Assembly (NCBI GenBank): GCA_015654965.1
Contig: JAATGD010000116.1
Location: 1 to 12,459, forward strand
Length of the DNA stretch: 12,459 nucleotides
Origin: Hyphomicrobiales bacterium
Lineage (GTDB): Bacteria; Pseudomonadota; Alphaproteobacteria; Rhizobiales; Rhizobiaceae
Direction: 5' to 3'
Below, in pieces: positions 1 through 7,031 of this stretch. How positions within the stretch are numbered: position 1 is the first letter of the stretch; every line of letters starts with the position of its first letter. A program made the position numbers and the translations under genes. Below the pieces are notes generated by a model, which ran no database searches, was not told the DNA's origin, and was given only the letters and a program-made list of their open reading frames with translations.

Positions 1-1424
1 AAAACCACCAACGGTGAAGACCATCCATGGAATAACAAGACCATAAACACCATTCTCCAACCCATTTGGCAGACGGCAAGGGATGCCGGAACCCCCTTGC
101 CGGTGACGGTGGCAAAGTTTTTGCCCGACAGCCACAGACGCTGGATGAGGAAGGCCGACAGCGTGAAGCAGAGCAGCACAATCGCCAGAACAGCCGCGCG
201 TGACGGATCATTCTGCGCGCCCACAACGGCAAAGAATATCTCGGTCGAAAGCACGCCATGACTGCCGCCAAGCACCATCGGATTGCCGAAATCCGCCATG
301 CTTTCGATGAAGGCAATCAGGAAGGCATTGGCCAGTCCCGGTGCCATCAGCGGCAATGAAACACGGTTGAACGTACGCCAGCGATCAGCACGCAGGGTTT
401 GCGATGCTTCTTCCATGGAAGGCGAAACACCTTCCACCACACCGATCAGAACCAGAAAGGTAATCGGTGTGAAGGACAACACCTGTGCAATCCAGATGCC
501 CGTAAGACCATAAAGCCAGCGGCCCGGTTCAACACCGAAGAAATTGGATATCTGCTCCGTCACAACGCCCGCACGACCAAATAGCAAAGTCAGCGCCAGA
601 CCAATCACGAAAGGTGGGGTGATGATCGGCAGCACTGTGAGAATGCGCAAGCCCTTCTTGAACGGAAAACCTGTACGGGTTGCGACGAGTGCGAAGGAAA
701 GCCCAAGCACGGTCGAGCCGGTTGCCGTCATCAACGCCAGCCAGAGCGTGCGCCATGCAACCCCGCAACGCCCCTCACCGATCACACAGGCAAGGCTCCA
801 TATTGAGGAATCCTGAATATTGCCAATAAAGCCTTGCGGTTTGAAGGAACCGTCAAAATCCTGAACGGAACCTGCAAACATGCTGAAGATCGGATAGAAC
901 ACAAAAACACTGACAAGGGCGACCAGCAATGTGATGGACGAAACGACAAAAGCATCGCCTTTCATCACGCCACGTTCGGCAAGACCGAAAGAGAAGATCA
1001 GCAGAAAACACAGGCCCGTCACGACGGCACCTGCGCCAAAGGCCGGTTGCCCATCCGCAAGCTGACCGAAGAGGCTTTCGCTCAGCATCCAGTTCCAGCC
1101 GGTAAAACCGATTGCCAGTCCTTGCAGTGCCAGAAAGACAACGCCGAAAAGGCTTGCACCGATCAGGACGGATGTCCGCTTTTCCGGCGCCATCGCAAAG
1201 CGTGCAAAACCGCAAATGAGCATCAGCACAGCAACAACAGCGAGCCAGGGACGGCCATAAGCGAATATTTGCAGAATACCGGGGCCATTTTCGGCCTCGC
1301 TGAAAAATCCTTTCAGCCAATGGAAGCTGAAGAAGCCTTGCTCAATGCGATACCAGGGCAGGATAAGGAACGCGACGAGAGCCAGCGCCAGAACCACATC
1401 AAGCCGTCGATTGTGTTGTTTCAT
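1..1424 (-). CDS. Ferric iron ABC transporter permease (FbpB/AfuB-like), partial, with an apparent frameshift near position 92
   Basis: Inner-membrane channel of a ferric-iron ABC importer, fed by the binding protein encoded just upstream. The ATG at 1424 starts a frame open to the left window edge (474 codons), beginning MKQHNRRLDVVLALALVAFL. Seen: several strongly hydrophobic segments in the N-terminal part; then a classic binding-protein-dependent permease domain containing LPIITPPFVIGLALTLLFG, an EAA-type cytoplasmic loop (EEASQTLRADRWRTFNRVSL) that should contact the ATPase, and ESMADFGNPMVLGG. Family members are usually two-domain proteins of roughly 500-700 residues, so the second domain should lie beyond the window. 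Anomaly: after ATVTGKG the reading frame loses family resemblance, while the neighbouring frame from about position 91 down to 1 reads SGIPCRLPN, then GVYGLVIPWMVFTV, as expected for the inter-domain linker and next membrane segment. One missing G in the minus-strand G run (plus-strand C run 92-96) would explain this. Family assignment is firm; the frameshift may be real or a sequencing error. Confidence 0.85.
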   Translation of the reverse strand, partial: MKQHNRRLDVVLALALVAFLILPWYRIEQGFFSFHWLKGFFSEAENGPGILQIFAYGRPWLAVVAVLMLICGFARFAMAPEKRTSVLIGASLFGVVFLALQGLAIGFTGWNWMLSESLFGQLADGQPAFGAGAVVTGLCFLLIFSFGLAERGVMKGDAFVVSSITLLVALVSVFVFYPIFSMFAGSVQDFDGSFKPQGFIGNIQDSSIWSLACVIGEGRCGVAWRTLWLALMTATGSTVLGLSFALVATRTGFPFKKGLRILTVLPIITPPFVIGLALTLLFGRAGVVTEQISNFFGVEPGRWLYGLTGIWIAQVLSFTPITFLVLIGVVEGVSPSMEEASQTLRADRWRTFNRVSLPLMAPGLANAFLIAFIESMADFGNPMVLGGSHGVLSTEIFFAVVGAQNDPSRAAVLAIVLLCFTLSAFLIQRLWLSGKNFATVTGKGVPASLAVCQMGWRMVFMVLLFHGWSSPLVV

Positions 1425-1487
1425 AGCTATCCGCTTTTCTGCTCATTCTTTGCGTATTCTTTGCTCATGGCCGGCAAAGTGGACACA

Positions 1488-1530
1488 ATTATCCGTCTCC
1501 CCGCCGGATAATGGCGGGAGAGATGATAAT
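1488..1530 (-). promoter_or_regulatory. Intercistronic stem-loop between binding protein and permease genes
   Basis: The 138-bp gap between the binding-protein stop (1563) and the permease ATG (1424) holds a strong interrupted inverted repeat. CCGCC (1501-1505) pairs with GGCGG (1513-1517) around the loop GGATAAT. The stem extends through TCT/AGA (1496-1498 with 1519-1521) and, past a small bulge, through ATTATC (1488-1493) with GATAAT (1525-1530). There is no T-run after it on the minus strand, so it does not look like a full intrinsic terminator. By analogy with other ABC operons it could stabilise the upstream binding-protein mRNA or partially attenuate read-through, giving more binding protein than permease. 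That role is inference. Confidence 0.6.
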
Positions 1531-1562
1531 GAAAATGGATTACCCGCAGATGCGGCTCAGTT

Positions 1563-2588
1563 TTAATTCGCCTTTGCGCCAATTTCCTTGTCCCAGCGTT
1601 CAAGGATTTCCTTGCGCCTGGTCGGCTCGCCATAGGTCTTGAAATCATAGTCGATCAGCTTGATATCCTCGAAGCGCGGCGACTCTTTCGGCACTTCGGC
1701 ATTCTTGTTGGAAGGGAGCTGGAAGGATTTGGCCTCCTTCATTTTCGACTGCACTTCGGCTGTCAGTGCCCAGTCATACCATTTCTTGGCGTTTTCGAGA
1801 TTGCGGGCACCCTTGATGATCGACATGGAACCGATTTCATAGCCCGTGCCTTCGCAAGGTGCGATCGACTTGATCGGGAACCCTTCGGCAGTCATCGCAA
1901 CCGCATCATGCATGAACACGATGCCAATGCCATTCTCTCCGCGTGCAGCCGATTTTACCGGTGCAGACCCCGACTTGGTATATTGGCCCACATTGGCGTT
2001 CAGCTTTGCCAGATATTCAAACGCTTTCTCCTCCCCCATCAGCTGGACGAGAGTTGCGAGAGCGGTATAGGCCGTACCGGAAGAATTCGGGTTGGCCATC
2101 TGGATTTCGCCTTTATAGGACGGATCGAGCAGATCGGCCCAGCAAGCCGGTTCCTTCAGGTTCTTCTTCTTGAAAAGATCGGTATTGTAGCCCCAGCCAA
2201 GTGCGCCGGCATAAACACCTACGGTGCGAAATTCCGAGCTTTCGGCCTGTTTCCTTGCCCAGTCCTGTAGCTGGTCGAGCATGGGTGATTTATATTCGAG
2301 CGTCAGTCCTTCGGAAGCAGCTTGCAGATGCGGATCGCCCGTACCCGCCCACCAGATATCGGTCTTTGGATTGCGCGCTTCGGCACGCACCTTGGCATAG
2401 GTTTCGCCCGATGACAGGCGTACCATATTGACCTTGATATCGGTTTCTTTCTCAAAGGTGTTTTTCATCAGCTCACAGATCACCACATCTGCCGAACAGA
2501 TGAGGTTGAGATTGCCCGAAGCCTGTGCCGAAACCGCAAAAGACGAAATGCCAGCGGCAAACGTCGCAGCCATAAGTGACCAACGCAT
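1563..2588 (-). CDS. Periplasmic ferric iron-binding protein of an ABC transporter (FbpA/AfuA-like)
   Basis: Predicted periplasmic solute-binding protein of 341 residues that captures ferric iron (or a simple ferric chelate) for the permease encoded downstream. The chosen ATG (2588) is preceded by GGAGG at good spacing; an in-frame ATG 10 codons upstream lacks such a site and would bury the signal peptide. Residues 1-23 form a Sec signal peptide ending AQA. The mature part shows the family layout: an initial beta strand with ICSADVVICEL (paired cysteines at about 31 and 38), KVRAEARNPKTDIWW, then GWGYNTDLF, NPNSSGTAYT and a long helical C-terminus ending in lysine-rich GAKAN. Two further cysteines (EPACW, APCEG) could allow disulfides. 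Length and motifs fit group-1 extracellular solute-binding proteins linked to FbpB-type permeases. Related binding proteins for phosphonates, polyamines or thiamine share this fold, so the ligand is inferred; a permease of FbpB type next door supports iron. Confidence 0.85.
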   Translation of the reverse strand: MRWSLMAATFAAGISSFAVSAQASGNLNLICSADVVICELMKNTFEKETDIKVNMVRLSSGETYAKVRAEARNPKTDIWWAGTGDPHLQAASEGLTLEYKSPMLDQLQDWARKQAESSEFRTVGVYAGALGWGYNTDLFKKKNLKEPACWADLLDPSYKGEIQMANPNSSGTAYTALATLVQLMGEEKAFEYLAKLNANVGQYTKSGSAPVKSAARGENGIGIVFMHDAVAMTAEGFPIKSIAPCEGTGYEIGSMSIIKGARNLENAKKWYDWALTAEVQSKMKEAKSFQLPSNKNAEVPKESPRFEDIKLIDYDFKTYGEPTRRKEILERWDKEIGAKAN

Positions 2589-2807
2589 GATTATTCCTCC
2601 CCAGTGCAGCGCCTCCACGCTGTTTTATCCTGATAAACGCAGTCTTTGTCTTTTAGTCCCGGGAGTCAATCTATTTTTATAAAATTTATTCTGAAAATAT
2701 TAAAAATGATCCAATAATTCTGTTTTGTGTATTTGGGTTTAAGATTGGGTTCAACAAAATGAAATGTGCAGCTATCTGTTTTTGCAAAGCAAATTTATGA
2801 TAACCGC
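2589..2807 (-). promoter_or_regulatory. AT-rich leader/promoter region of the ferric iron ABC operon
   Basis: Non-coding stretch upstream of the binding-protein gene. On the minus strand TTGACT (plus 2664-2669) is a plausible -35 element, but no convincing -10 follows at 16-18 bp. Between it and the start codon lies a near-perfect inverted repeat, GTTTTATCCTGATAAAC (2622-2638), that could be an operator. Two one-mismatch versions of the rhizobial TGA-N9-TCA iron box occur at 2631-2645 and 2707-2721 (both end TCT). The block 2670-2760 is markedly AT-rich compared with the flanking genes. I see no ORF of interest here. The exact promoter is uncertain. Confidence 0.35.
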
Positions 2808-2845
2808 ATAGATCGGGGTGGGTTGGGATAAACATCCCGATCTAT
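2808..2845. terminator. 13-bp stem-loop, possible terminator between receptor and iron ABC operon
   Basis: ATAGATCGGGGTG (2808-2820) is the reverse complement, allowing one G-T pair, of CATCCCGATCTAT (2833-2845), with a 12-base loop. It lies about 58 bp beyond the stop of the minus-strand TonB receptor gene, where a terminator is expected. The T-rich tract (TTTTCTTATTTG) however follows it on the plus strand, so as an intrinsic terminator it would work best on plus-strand (antisense) transcripts; on the minus strand it may still serve as a 3'-end stabilising structure. Confidence 0.5.
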
Positions 2846-2902
2846 TTTCTTATTTGTCTGCCTTATGCAGCATTATCCATTTCAGCAGAGTCACAGACTG
2901 GA

Positions 2903-4990
2903 TCAGAAGAACTTCGACGTCACACCAATCTGGAATGAGAGCGGCGTGCCGGGATAGGCAAAGGTATCGCTCCAGGGGCGATCATAATAATGCTTGTCGA
3001 AGACATTCTTCACGCCAAAATTAAAGCGAAGATTGTCGTTCACATTGTAATAGCCGAGCAGATCGACGGTCGTGTATTCCTTCATGGTGAAAGCCTTGGT
3101 GGAGGATGAACTCTGCCTGCTGCCGACATAGTTCACGCCGACCCCCAGACCGAGGCCATCCAGAACACCAGACTTGAAGTCGTACATCGCCATCACTGCC
3201 GCGCGGTTTCTGGGCACATTTGAGAGAGAAGCTCCTTCCTTCAGAGTGCTGTCTTCCACGACCTCTGCATCCACATAGGAGTAGTTGCCCATCAGGCGGA
3301 TATTATCGGTGAGCGCGCCGGAGATACCGATGTCGAAACCTCTGCTGCGCACCTTGCCTGCGGCGATATTGTAATCGCTGTCATCGGGATTCGTGGTCAG
3401 CACATTTTCCTTGTCGATGTGGAAATATGCGACCGAGGCGCTCAGACGATCATCAAGCAGATCGAATTTGACACCTGCTTCATAGGCTTTACCCGTCTCA
3501 GGATCAAAGGTATCGCCGTTAGCGTCCGTGCCGTTGTTTGGCGAGAAGGATTGCGAATAGATCACGAAGGGGCTGGCCCAAGGCGTCAGCTCATAGGTCG
3601 CGCCTATGCGTGGCGTAAATGCCGTCGTCGTCTCCTCGTCTTCGGTCGCCTTGTTGATGTAATTGTCGACACGAACGCCACCGATCAGCTTCAAGCGGTC
3701 CGTGATGCCGACCTGATCCTGAATGAAAGCGGAATAGGTATCGGATTTACCATAAGAGACAGGCTGGCTGATGAGTGGCGGCAGCGCCTGACCATATTGC
3801 GGATCAAGAATGTCCAGCACCAGCGGATAGCTTGACGTGTTGGACTGGAATTTATGGATGCGCGTATAGGCATGTTCAAATTCCACGCCAGCCAGAAGCT
3901 TGTGGTCAAACGCCCCCGTATTGAATTTGCCCACCACGTTGAGTTGGGCATTCAGACTGTGCCAGCTGTTGACGCGATAGCTATACTGGCGAACGAGTTT
4001 GCGTCCATCCGATTTCAGGCTGCGGGATTCCGCAGCATAGCCACGCGTTGAGCCATTGACATATTGAATACCGCCATTGACCGACCAGTCATCATTCAGA
4101 TTGTGATCGAAACGCAGCTGCAGTTGCGTGTTTTTCGTGAGGAAGTCCAGTCCCGGCTCGTTGATGCTGAATGAATCCGAGGTCATGGCGATCTGACCCT
4201 GATACATCGGAACGCCACGATCAAGCGGGGCCGTTCCGCGCACCAGATTAGCCTCGAAAGTGATTTTTGTGTCGGCGTTAGGCTTCCAGCTTACGACAGG
4301 GGCCACAACATATCGCTTCGTGTCTCCGAAATCCCTGAAGGTTTCGCTTGAATCCCACGCGGCATTCAGACGATAGAGAAGCGTTTTATCCTTGTTGAGC
4401 GGTCCGGTCGCATCAAGGGTGGTGCGGGCCGACTTATAGCTACCGAACTGCGCGCCCAATGTATAGGATGCCGTCTCCTCCGGCTGTTTGGTCAGGATAT
4501 TGAACAAGCCGCTCGGATCACCCTTGCCGAAGATCAATGAGGATGGTCCCTTCAGCACATCGATGCGATCCACATAGGAAGTATCCGGCGCAAGCGTATA
4601 TCCATTACCGATAGGAAAACCATTCAGGTAGAAGGATGACGATGCAAAGCCTCTCAGGTTATAGCCGGACAGGGAGCCGACAAAATTATTGCCCTTCCCC
4701 ACACCCGCATAATCCAGTATCGGCTCGATATTATCATATCCGGCATCTTCAATCGCCTCTTTGGGAAGCACCACGACTGATTGCGGCACTTGCTTGAGCG
4801 GCGTGTCGGTTTTGGTCGCACTGACCGAACGCGTCGCCCGGTAGTTTTCGATTTCACCACCCACACGCTCTCCGCCGCCGCTGCCATTGATCGTAATGAC
4901 GTTGAGCTGCAATGCGTCGTTCTCCTGAGACCAGGCGGCGCTGCCAAAGCATACGCCTGCCATAAGAGCCAAGGTCAGGGATTTCATCAT
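2903..4990 (-). CDS. TonB-dependent ferric-siderophore outer-membrane receptor (FhuA/FoxA-type)
   Basis: Outer-membrane beta-barrel receptor that takes up a ferric siderophore using TonB energy; 695 residues, a normal length for the siderophore-receptor family. The start used is the ATG at 4990 (MMKSLTLALMAG), which places a signal peptide at the N-terminus ending near AAWS-QE (residue 21); the next codon is also ATG (4987). The frame stays open 37 codons further upstream but that extension is not signal-like. A TonB-box-like LNVITING lies at about residues 29-36, followed by a typical plug domain (ATRSVSATKTDTPLKQVPQS, then DRIDVLKGPSSLIFGKGDPS), a long barrel, and a final strand ending in Phe-Phe as BAM recognition expects. 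The sequence resembles hydroxamate (ferrichrome/ferrioxamine) receptors most, but the ligand cannot be fixed by eye. The binding protein-permease-ATPase operon immediately upstream on the same strand is its natural inner-membrane partner. Confidence 0.93.
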   Translation of the reverse strand: MMKSLTLALMAGVCFGSAAWSQENDALQLNVITINGSGGGERVGGEIENYRATRSVSATKTDTPLKQVPQSVVVLPKEAIEDAGYDNIEPILDYAGVGKGNNFVGSLSGYNLRGFASSSFYLNGFPIGNGYTLAPDTSYVDRIDVLKGPSSLIFGKGDPSGLFNILTKQPEETASYTLGAQFGSYKSARTTLDATGPLNKDKTLLYRLNAAWDSSETFRDFGDTKRYVVAPVVSWKPNADTKITFEANLVRGTAPLDRGVPMYQGQIAMTSDSFSINEPGLDFLTKNTQLQLRFDHNLNDDWSVNGGIQYVNGSTRGYAAESRSLKSDGRKLVRQYSYRVNSWHSLNAQLNVVGKFNTGAFDHKLLAGVEFEHAYTRIHKFQSNTSSYPLVLDILDPQYGQALPPLISQPVSYGKSDTYSAFIQDQVGITDRLKLIGGVRVDNYINKATEDEETTTAFTPRIGATYELTPWASPFVIYSQSFSPNNGTDANGDTFDPETGKAYEAGVKFDLLDDRLSASVAYFHIDKENVLTTNPDDSDYNIAAGKVRSRGFDIGISGALTDNIRLMGNYSYVDAEVVEDSTLKEGASLSNVPRNRAAVMAMYDFKSGVLDGLGLGVGVNYVGSRQSSSSTKAFTMKEYTTVDLLGYYNVNDNLRFNFGVKNVFDKHYYDRPWSDTFAYPGTPLSFQIGVTSKFF

Positions 4991-5214
4991 TTCTGTTGCC
5001 TGTCTTTCCATTCTGTATGTTCTGTTTGGGAAGAAAAATTGTTTGTTGTTATGCGTTCGTAGAAAAATCTCTCCCGACCCCGGCCACCCGTTTCCGGGCA
5101 ACCAAGGTGATTCAAACGATTAGAATTTCAGAGGTGGGTTTGCAGGGACTGGCTCTGCTGCCTGCCAGATAATACGCTAATTCAATAAGTTAGACGCTTT
5201 ATACATGCTAGGCT
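4991..5214 (-). promoter_or_regulatory. Intergenic region upstream of the TonB receptor, candidate iron-regulated promoter
   Basis: These 224 bp separate the ATPase stop from the receptor start, enough for a separate receptor promoter. On the minus strand TATTAT (within plus 5165-5175) is a fair -10 hexamer, without a good -35. Two one-mismatch RirA-type boxes are visible: 5108-5122 (TGA-N9-TTA) and 5170-5184 (TAA-N9-TCA). The decamer GAAATTCTAA (minus strand; plus 5120-5129) also occurs just before the binding-protein gene at 8175-8184. I see no B12-box or other riboswitch signature and no ORF worth calling. Confidence 0.35.
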
Positions 5215-5967
5215 TTAGTGCAGCGCCCCGTCTACGATGATGTGGTCATGGTCCATGGAACACTTCTCGATGCGCGCACGAATTTTATACACATCGCGCA
5301 GCATATCCGTGGTGATGACATCCGAAGGCTTGCCGCAAGCATGCATCAGTCCCTTCTCGATGATCAGCACCTTGTCGGCGAAGCGCAGCGACTGGTTGAT
5401 GTCATGGATTGCGATCATGACGATCATGCCTTTTGACCGGGCATATTTCTGCATGAGATCAAGCACTTCCACCTGACGATGCAGATCGAGCGCGCTGGTC
5501 GGCTCGTCCATCAGGATGATGTCCGGTTCGCGCACCAGCGTCTGGGCGATCGAAACGAGCTGCCTCTGGCCACCCGACAAGGTACCAAGATCCCGAAATG
5601 ACAGGTGTTCGATATTGAGTGCCCGCATCGTTTCATCGATCAGATGCAGATCCTCATCGTGAACCCGCCATGAAGCCCCCTGCTTCTTTGCCAGCAGAAT
5701 GGTTTCATAAACGGTCAGCACGGCATTGGCGGCATTGTCCTGCGGCATGTAGCCGATGGCATTGGCGGCGCGAACCCCTTCGATCTTCACCGCACCCGGT
5801 CCGGGCAGCAATCCGGCGATACGCTTGAACAGCGTCGATTTTCCGGCCGCATTGGGTCCAATCACAGCGACCAGCTCTCCCGCCTTGATCGGGGGGGTGG
5901 AAATATCCCGGATGGAAAGCGTCCGGCCATAATATGCGCCCACCGATTGCAGTTCCAGCGTTACCAT
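5215..5967 (-). CDS. Iron-siderophore ABC transporter ATP-binding protein (FepC/FecE-like)
   Basis: Cytoplasmic ATPase of 250 residues powering the FecCD-type permease encoded immediately upstream. All ABC motifs are intact: Walker A GPNAAGKST (37-45), Q-loop glutamine in GYMPQD (Q76), signature LSGGQRQ (130-136), Walker B IILMDE with catalytic E155, D-loop SALD, and H-loop histidine in AIHDIN (H188). The length is typical for the FepC/FhuC/BtuD group. The start codon overlaps the permease stop by 7 bases and is preceded by AGGAGG, indicating translational coupling. Oddities: a run of seven C on the coding strand (plus 5891-5897) sits in codons for STPP ahead of the Walker A motif, a potential slippage or sequencing-error spot, although the frame here is intact; and the C-terminus ends in a short Cys/His/Asp-rich tail (CSMDHDH, then ALH). 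Cobalamin is an alternative substrate for this family, but the flanking siderophore receptor favours iron. Confidence 0.93.
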   Translation of the reverse strand: MVTLELQSVGAYYGRTLSIRDISTPPIKAGELVAVIGPNAAGKSTLFKRIAGLLPGPGAVKIEGVRAANAIGYMPQDNAANAVLTVYETILLAKKQGASWRVHDEDLHLIDETMRALNIEHLSFRDLGTLSGGQRQLVSIAQTLVREPDIILMDEPTSALDLHRQVEVLDLMQKYARSKGMIVMIAIHDINQSLRFADKVLIIEKGLMHACGKPSDVITTDMLRDVYKIRARIEKCSMDHDHIIVDGALH

Positions 5968-7031
5968 GACCGCCTCCTGTTCGACAGGATAAGGGAGAAG
6001 AAAAACGGGACTCCGACCAGGGCCGTGATGATCCCGATCGGGAAAACCACGCCCGGAATGATCGATTTGGAAACAATCGACGTCAGCGACATCAGTAATG
6101 CCCCGGCCAATAACGATCCCGGCAGGAAAAACCGCTGATCTTCTCCCAGAAGCATGCGGGCGATGTGGGGGCCGACCAGCCCGACAAAGCCAATCGTGCC
6201 GACGAAACTGACGGGAACGGCCGCCAGAAGCGATACGATGATCATGGTTTCCAACCGGATCCGGCGCACATTGACACGAAAGCTGGACGCTTTCTCTTCA
6301 CCCAGCCGAATGGCGGTCAATGCCCATGCATGGCGTGCAAACAGGGGAAGTGCGATCACCAGCACGACAAGGATCAGCCCGATTTTCGGCCATGTCGCCT
6401 TGGTCAGGCTTCCCATCGTCCAGAACACCACAGCCGACAAGGCTTGTTCGGAAGCGATATATTGAAGAAAGGCCAGCAAGGCATTGAAGGTGAAGACGAG
6501 CGCGATCCCGAGCAGTACGATTGTCTGGATCGACACGCCCCGCAATTGCGAGATGAAATAAATGAACAGCGTCGCGGCCAGAGCCATGAGAAAGGCATTG
6601 ACCGGAACGAGGAAACCCACCGCCACCGGAATGAGCGGAACGCTCGTGACAATGGCAAGTGCCGCGCCAAAACTGGCGGCAGCCGAGATGCCGAGCGTGA
6701 AAGGGCTTGCGAGGGGATTTGCAAGGATCGTCTGCATCTGCGCGCCTGCCACCGAAAGTGCGGCCCCCACGACAATCGCCATGACGGCAACGGGCATGCG
6801 GATATTCCAGACGACCATGCCGATCTTGTCCGTCACCAAAGACGGGTGCGCAAGAGCATGCACCACATCCGCAAGGCTGTAACGGGCAGGTCCCCACGCC
6901 ACATCGAGAGCGAATGAAAGCACAAGAGCGATCAGCATCGCCACAAGGATACCGACTTTCCTGAGCGCGAGCGAGCGATACTGCTCATGCCCTGCCCGCA
7001 TATCCTGACGAACGTCCATTGTCTGTGCCAT
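5961..7031 (-). CDS. Iron-siderophore ABC transporter permease (FecCD/BtuC family)
   Basis: Inner-membrane permease of 356 residues that should homodimerise with two copies of the downstream-encoded ATPase. After a hydrophilic N-terminus of about 27 residues there are roughly nine to ten hydrophobic segments. Family-diagnostic stretches are NIRMPVAVMAIVVGAALSVAG followed by QMQTILANPLASPFTLGISA, the cytoplasmic coupling region GLVGPHIARMLLGEDQRFFLPG, and the conserved C-terminal IPGVVFPIGIITALVGVPFFF. The ATG (7029-7031) shares one base with the binding-protein stop (TGATG), and the gene's own stop overlaps the ATPase start, so the three genes form one coupled operon. Only one permease gene is present, as in BtuC/HmuU-type systems, rather than the FecC/FecD heteropair. 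The substrate (ferric siderophore versus heme or cobalamin) is inferred from context. Confidence 0.93.
   Translation of the reverse strand: MAQTMDVRQDMRAGHEQYRSLALRKVGILVAMLIALVLSFALDVAWGPARYSLADVVHALAHPSLVTDKIGMVVWNIRMPVAVMAIVVGAALSVAGAQMQTILANPLASPFTLGISAAASFGAALAIVTSVPLIPVAVGFLVPVNAFLMALAATLFIYFISQLRGVSIQTIVLLGIALVFTFNALLAFLQYIASEQALSAVVFWTMGSLTKATWPKIGLILVVLVIALPLFARHAWALTAIRLGEEKASSFRVNVRRIRLETMIIVSLLAAVPVSFVGTIGFVGLVGPHIARMLLGEDQRFFLPGSLLAGALLMSLTSIVSKSIIPGVVFPIGIITALVGVPFFFSLILSNRRRSW

Noticed and set aside
834..1511. 225-codon plus-strand open frame
   Set aside because: It lies antisense to the permease gene; its product is hydrophilic, low in hydrophobic core and unlike any family I recognise, while the minus strand gives clear permease sequence.
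2589..2618. Start of the ferric iron binding protein 10 codons upstream
   Set aside because: No good ribosome site and it would mask the signal peptide; the ATG at 2588 has GGAGG at ideal spacing.
4991..5101. N-terminal extension of the receptor frame (37 residues)
   Set aside because: Not signal-like; the internal ATG at 4990 begins a proper signal peptide.
4991..5214. Cobalamin riboswitch before the receptor (which would make the system BtuB/BtuFCD)
   Set aside because: No B12-box or recognisable riboswitch core was found, and the receptor plug and barrel resemble siderophore receptors.
6298..6897. 199-codon minus-strand open frame in another phase of the permease
   Set aside because: A Cys/Arg/Gly-rich shadow frame within a well-supported permease gene.
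6165..6917. 250-codon plus-strand open frame
   Set aside because: It lies wholly antisense to the FecCD-type permease; its His/Gln/Asp-rich composition is typical of the complement of hydrophobic codons.
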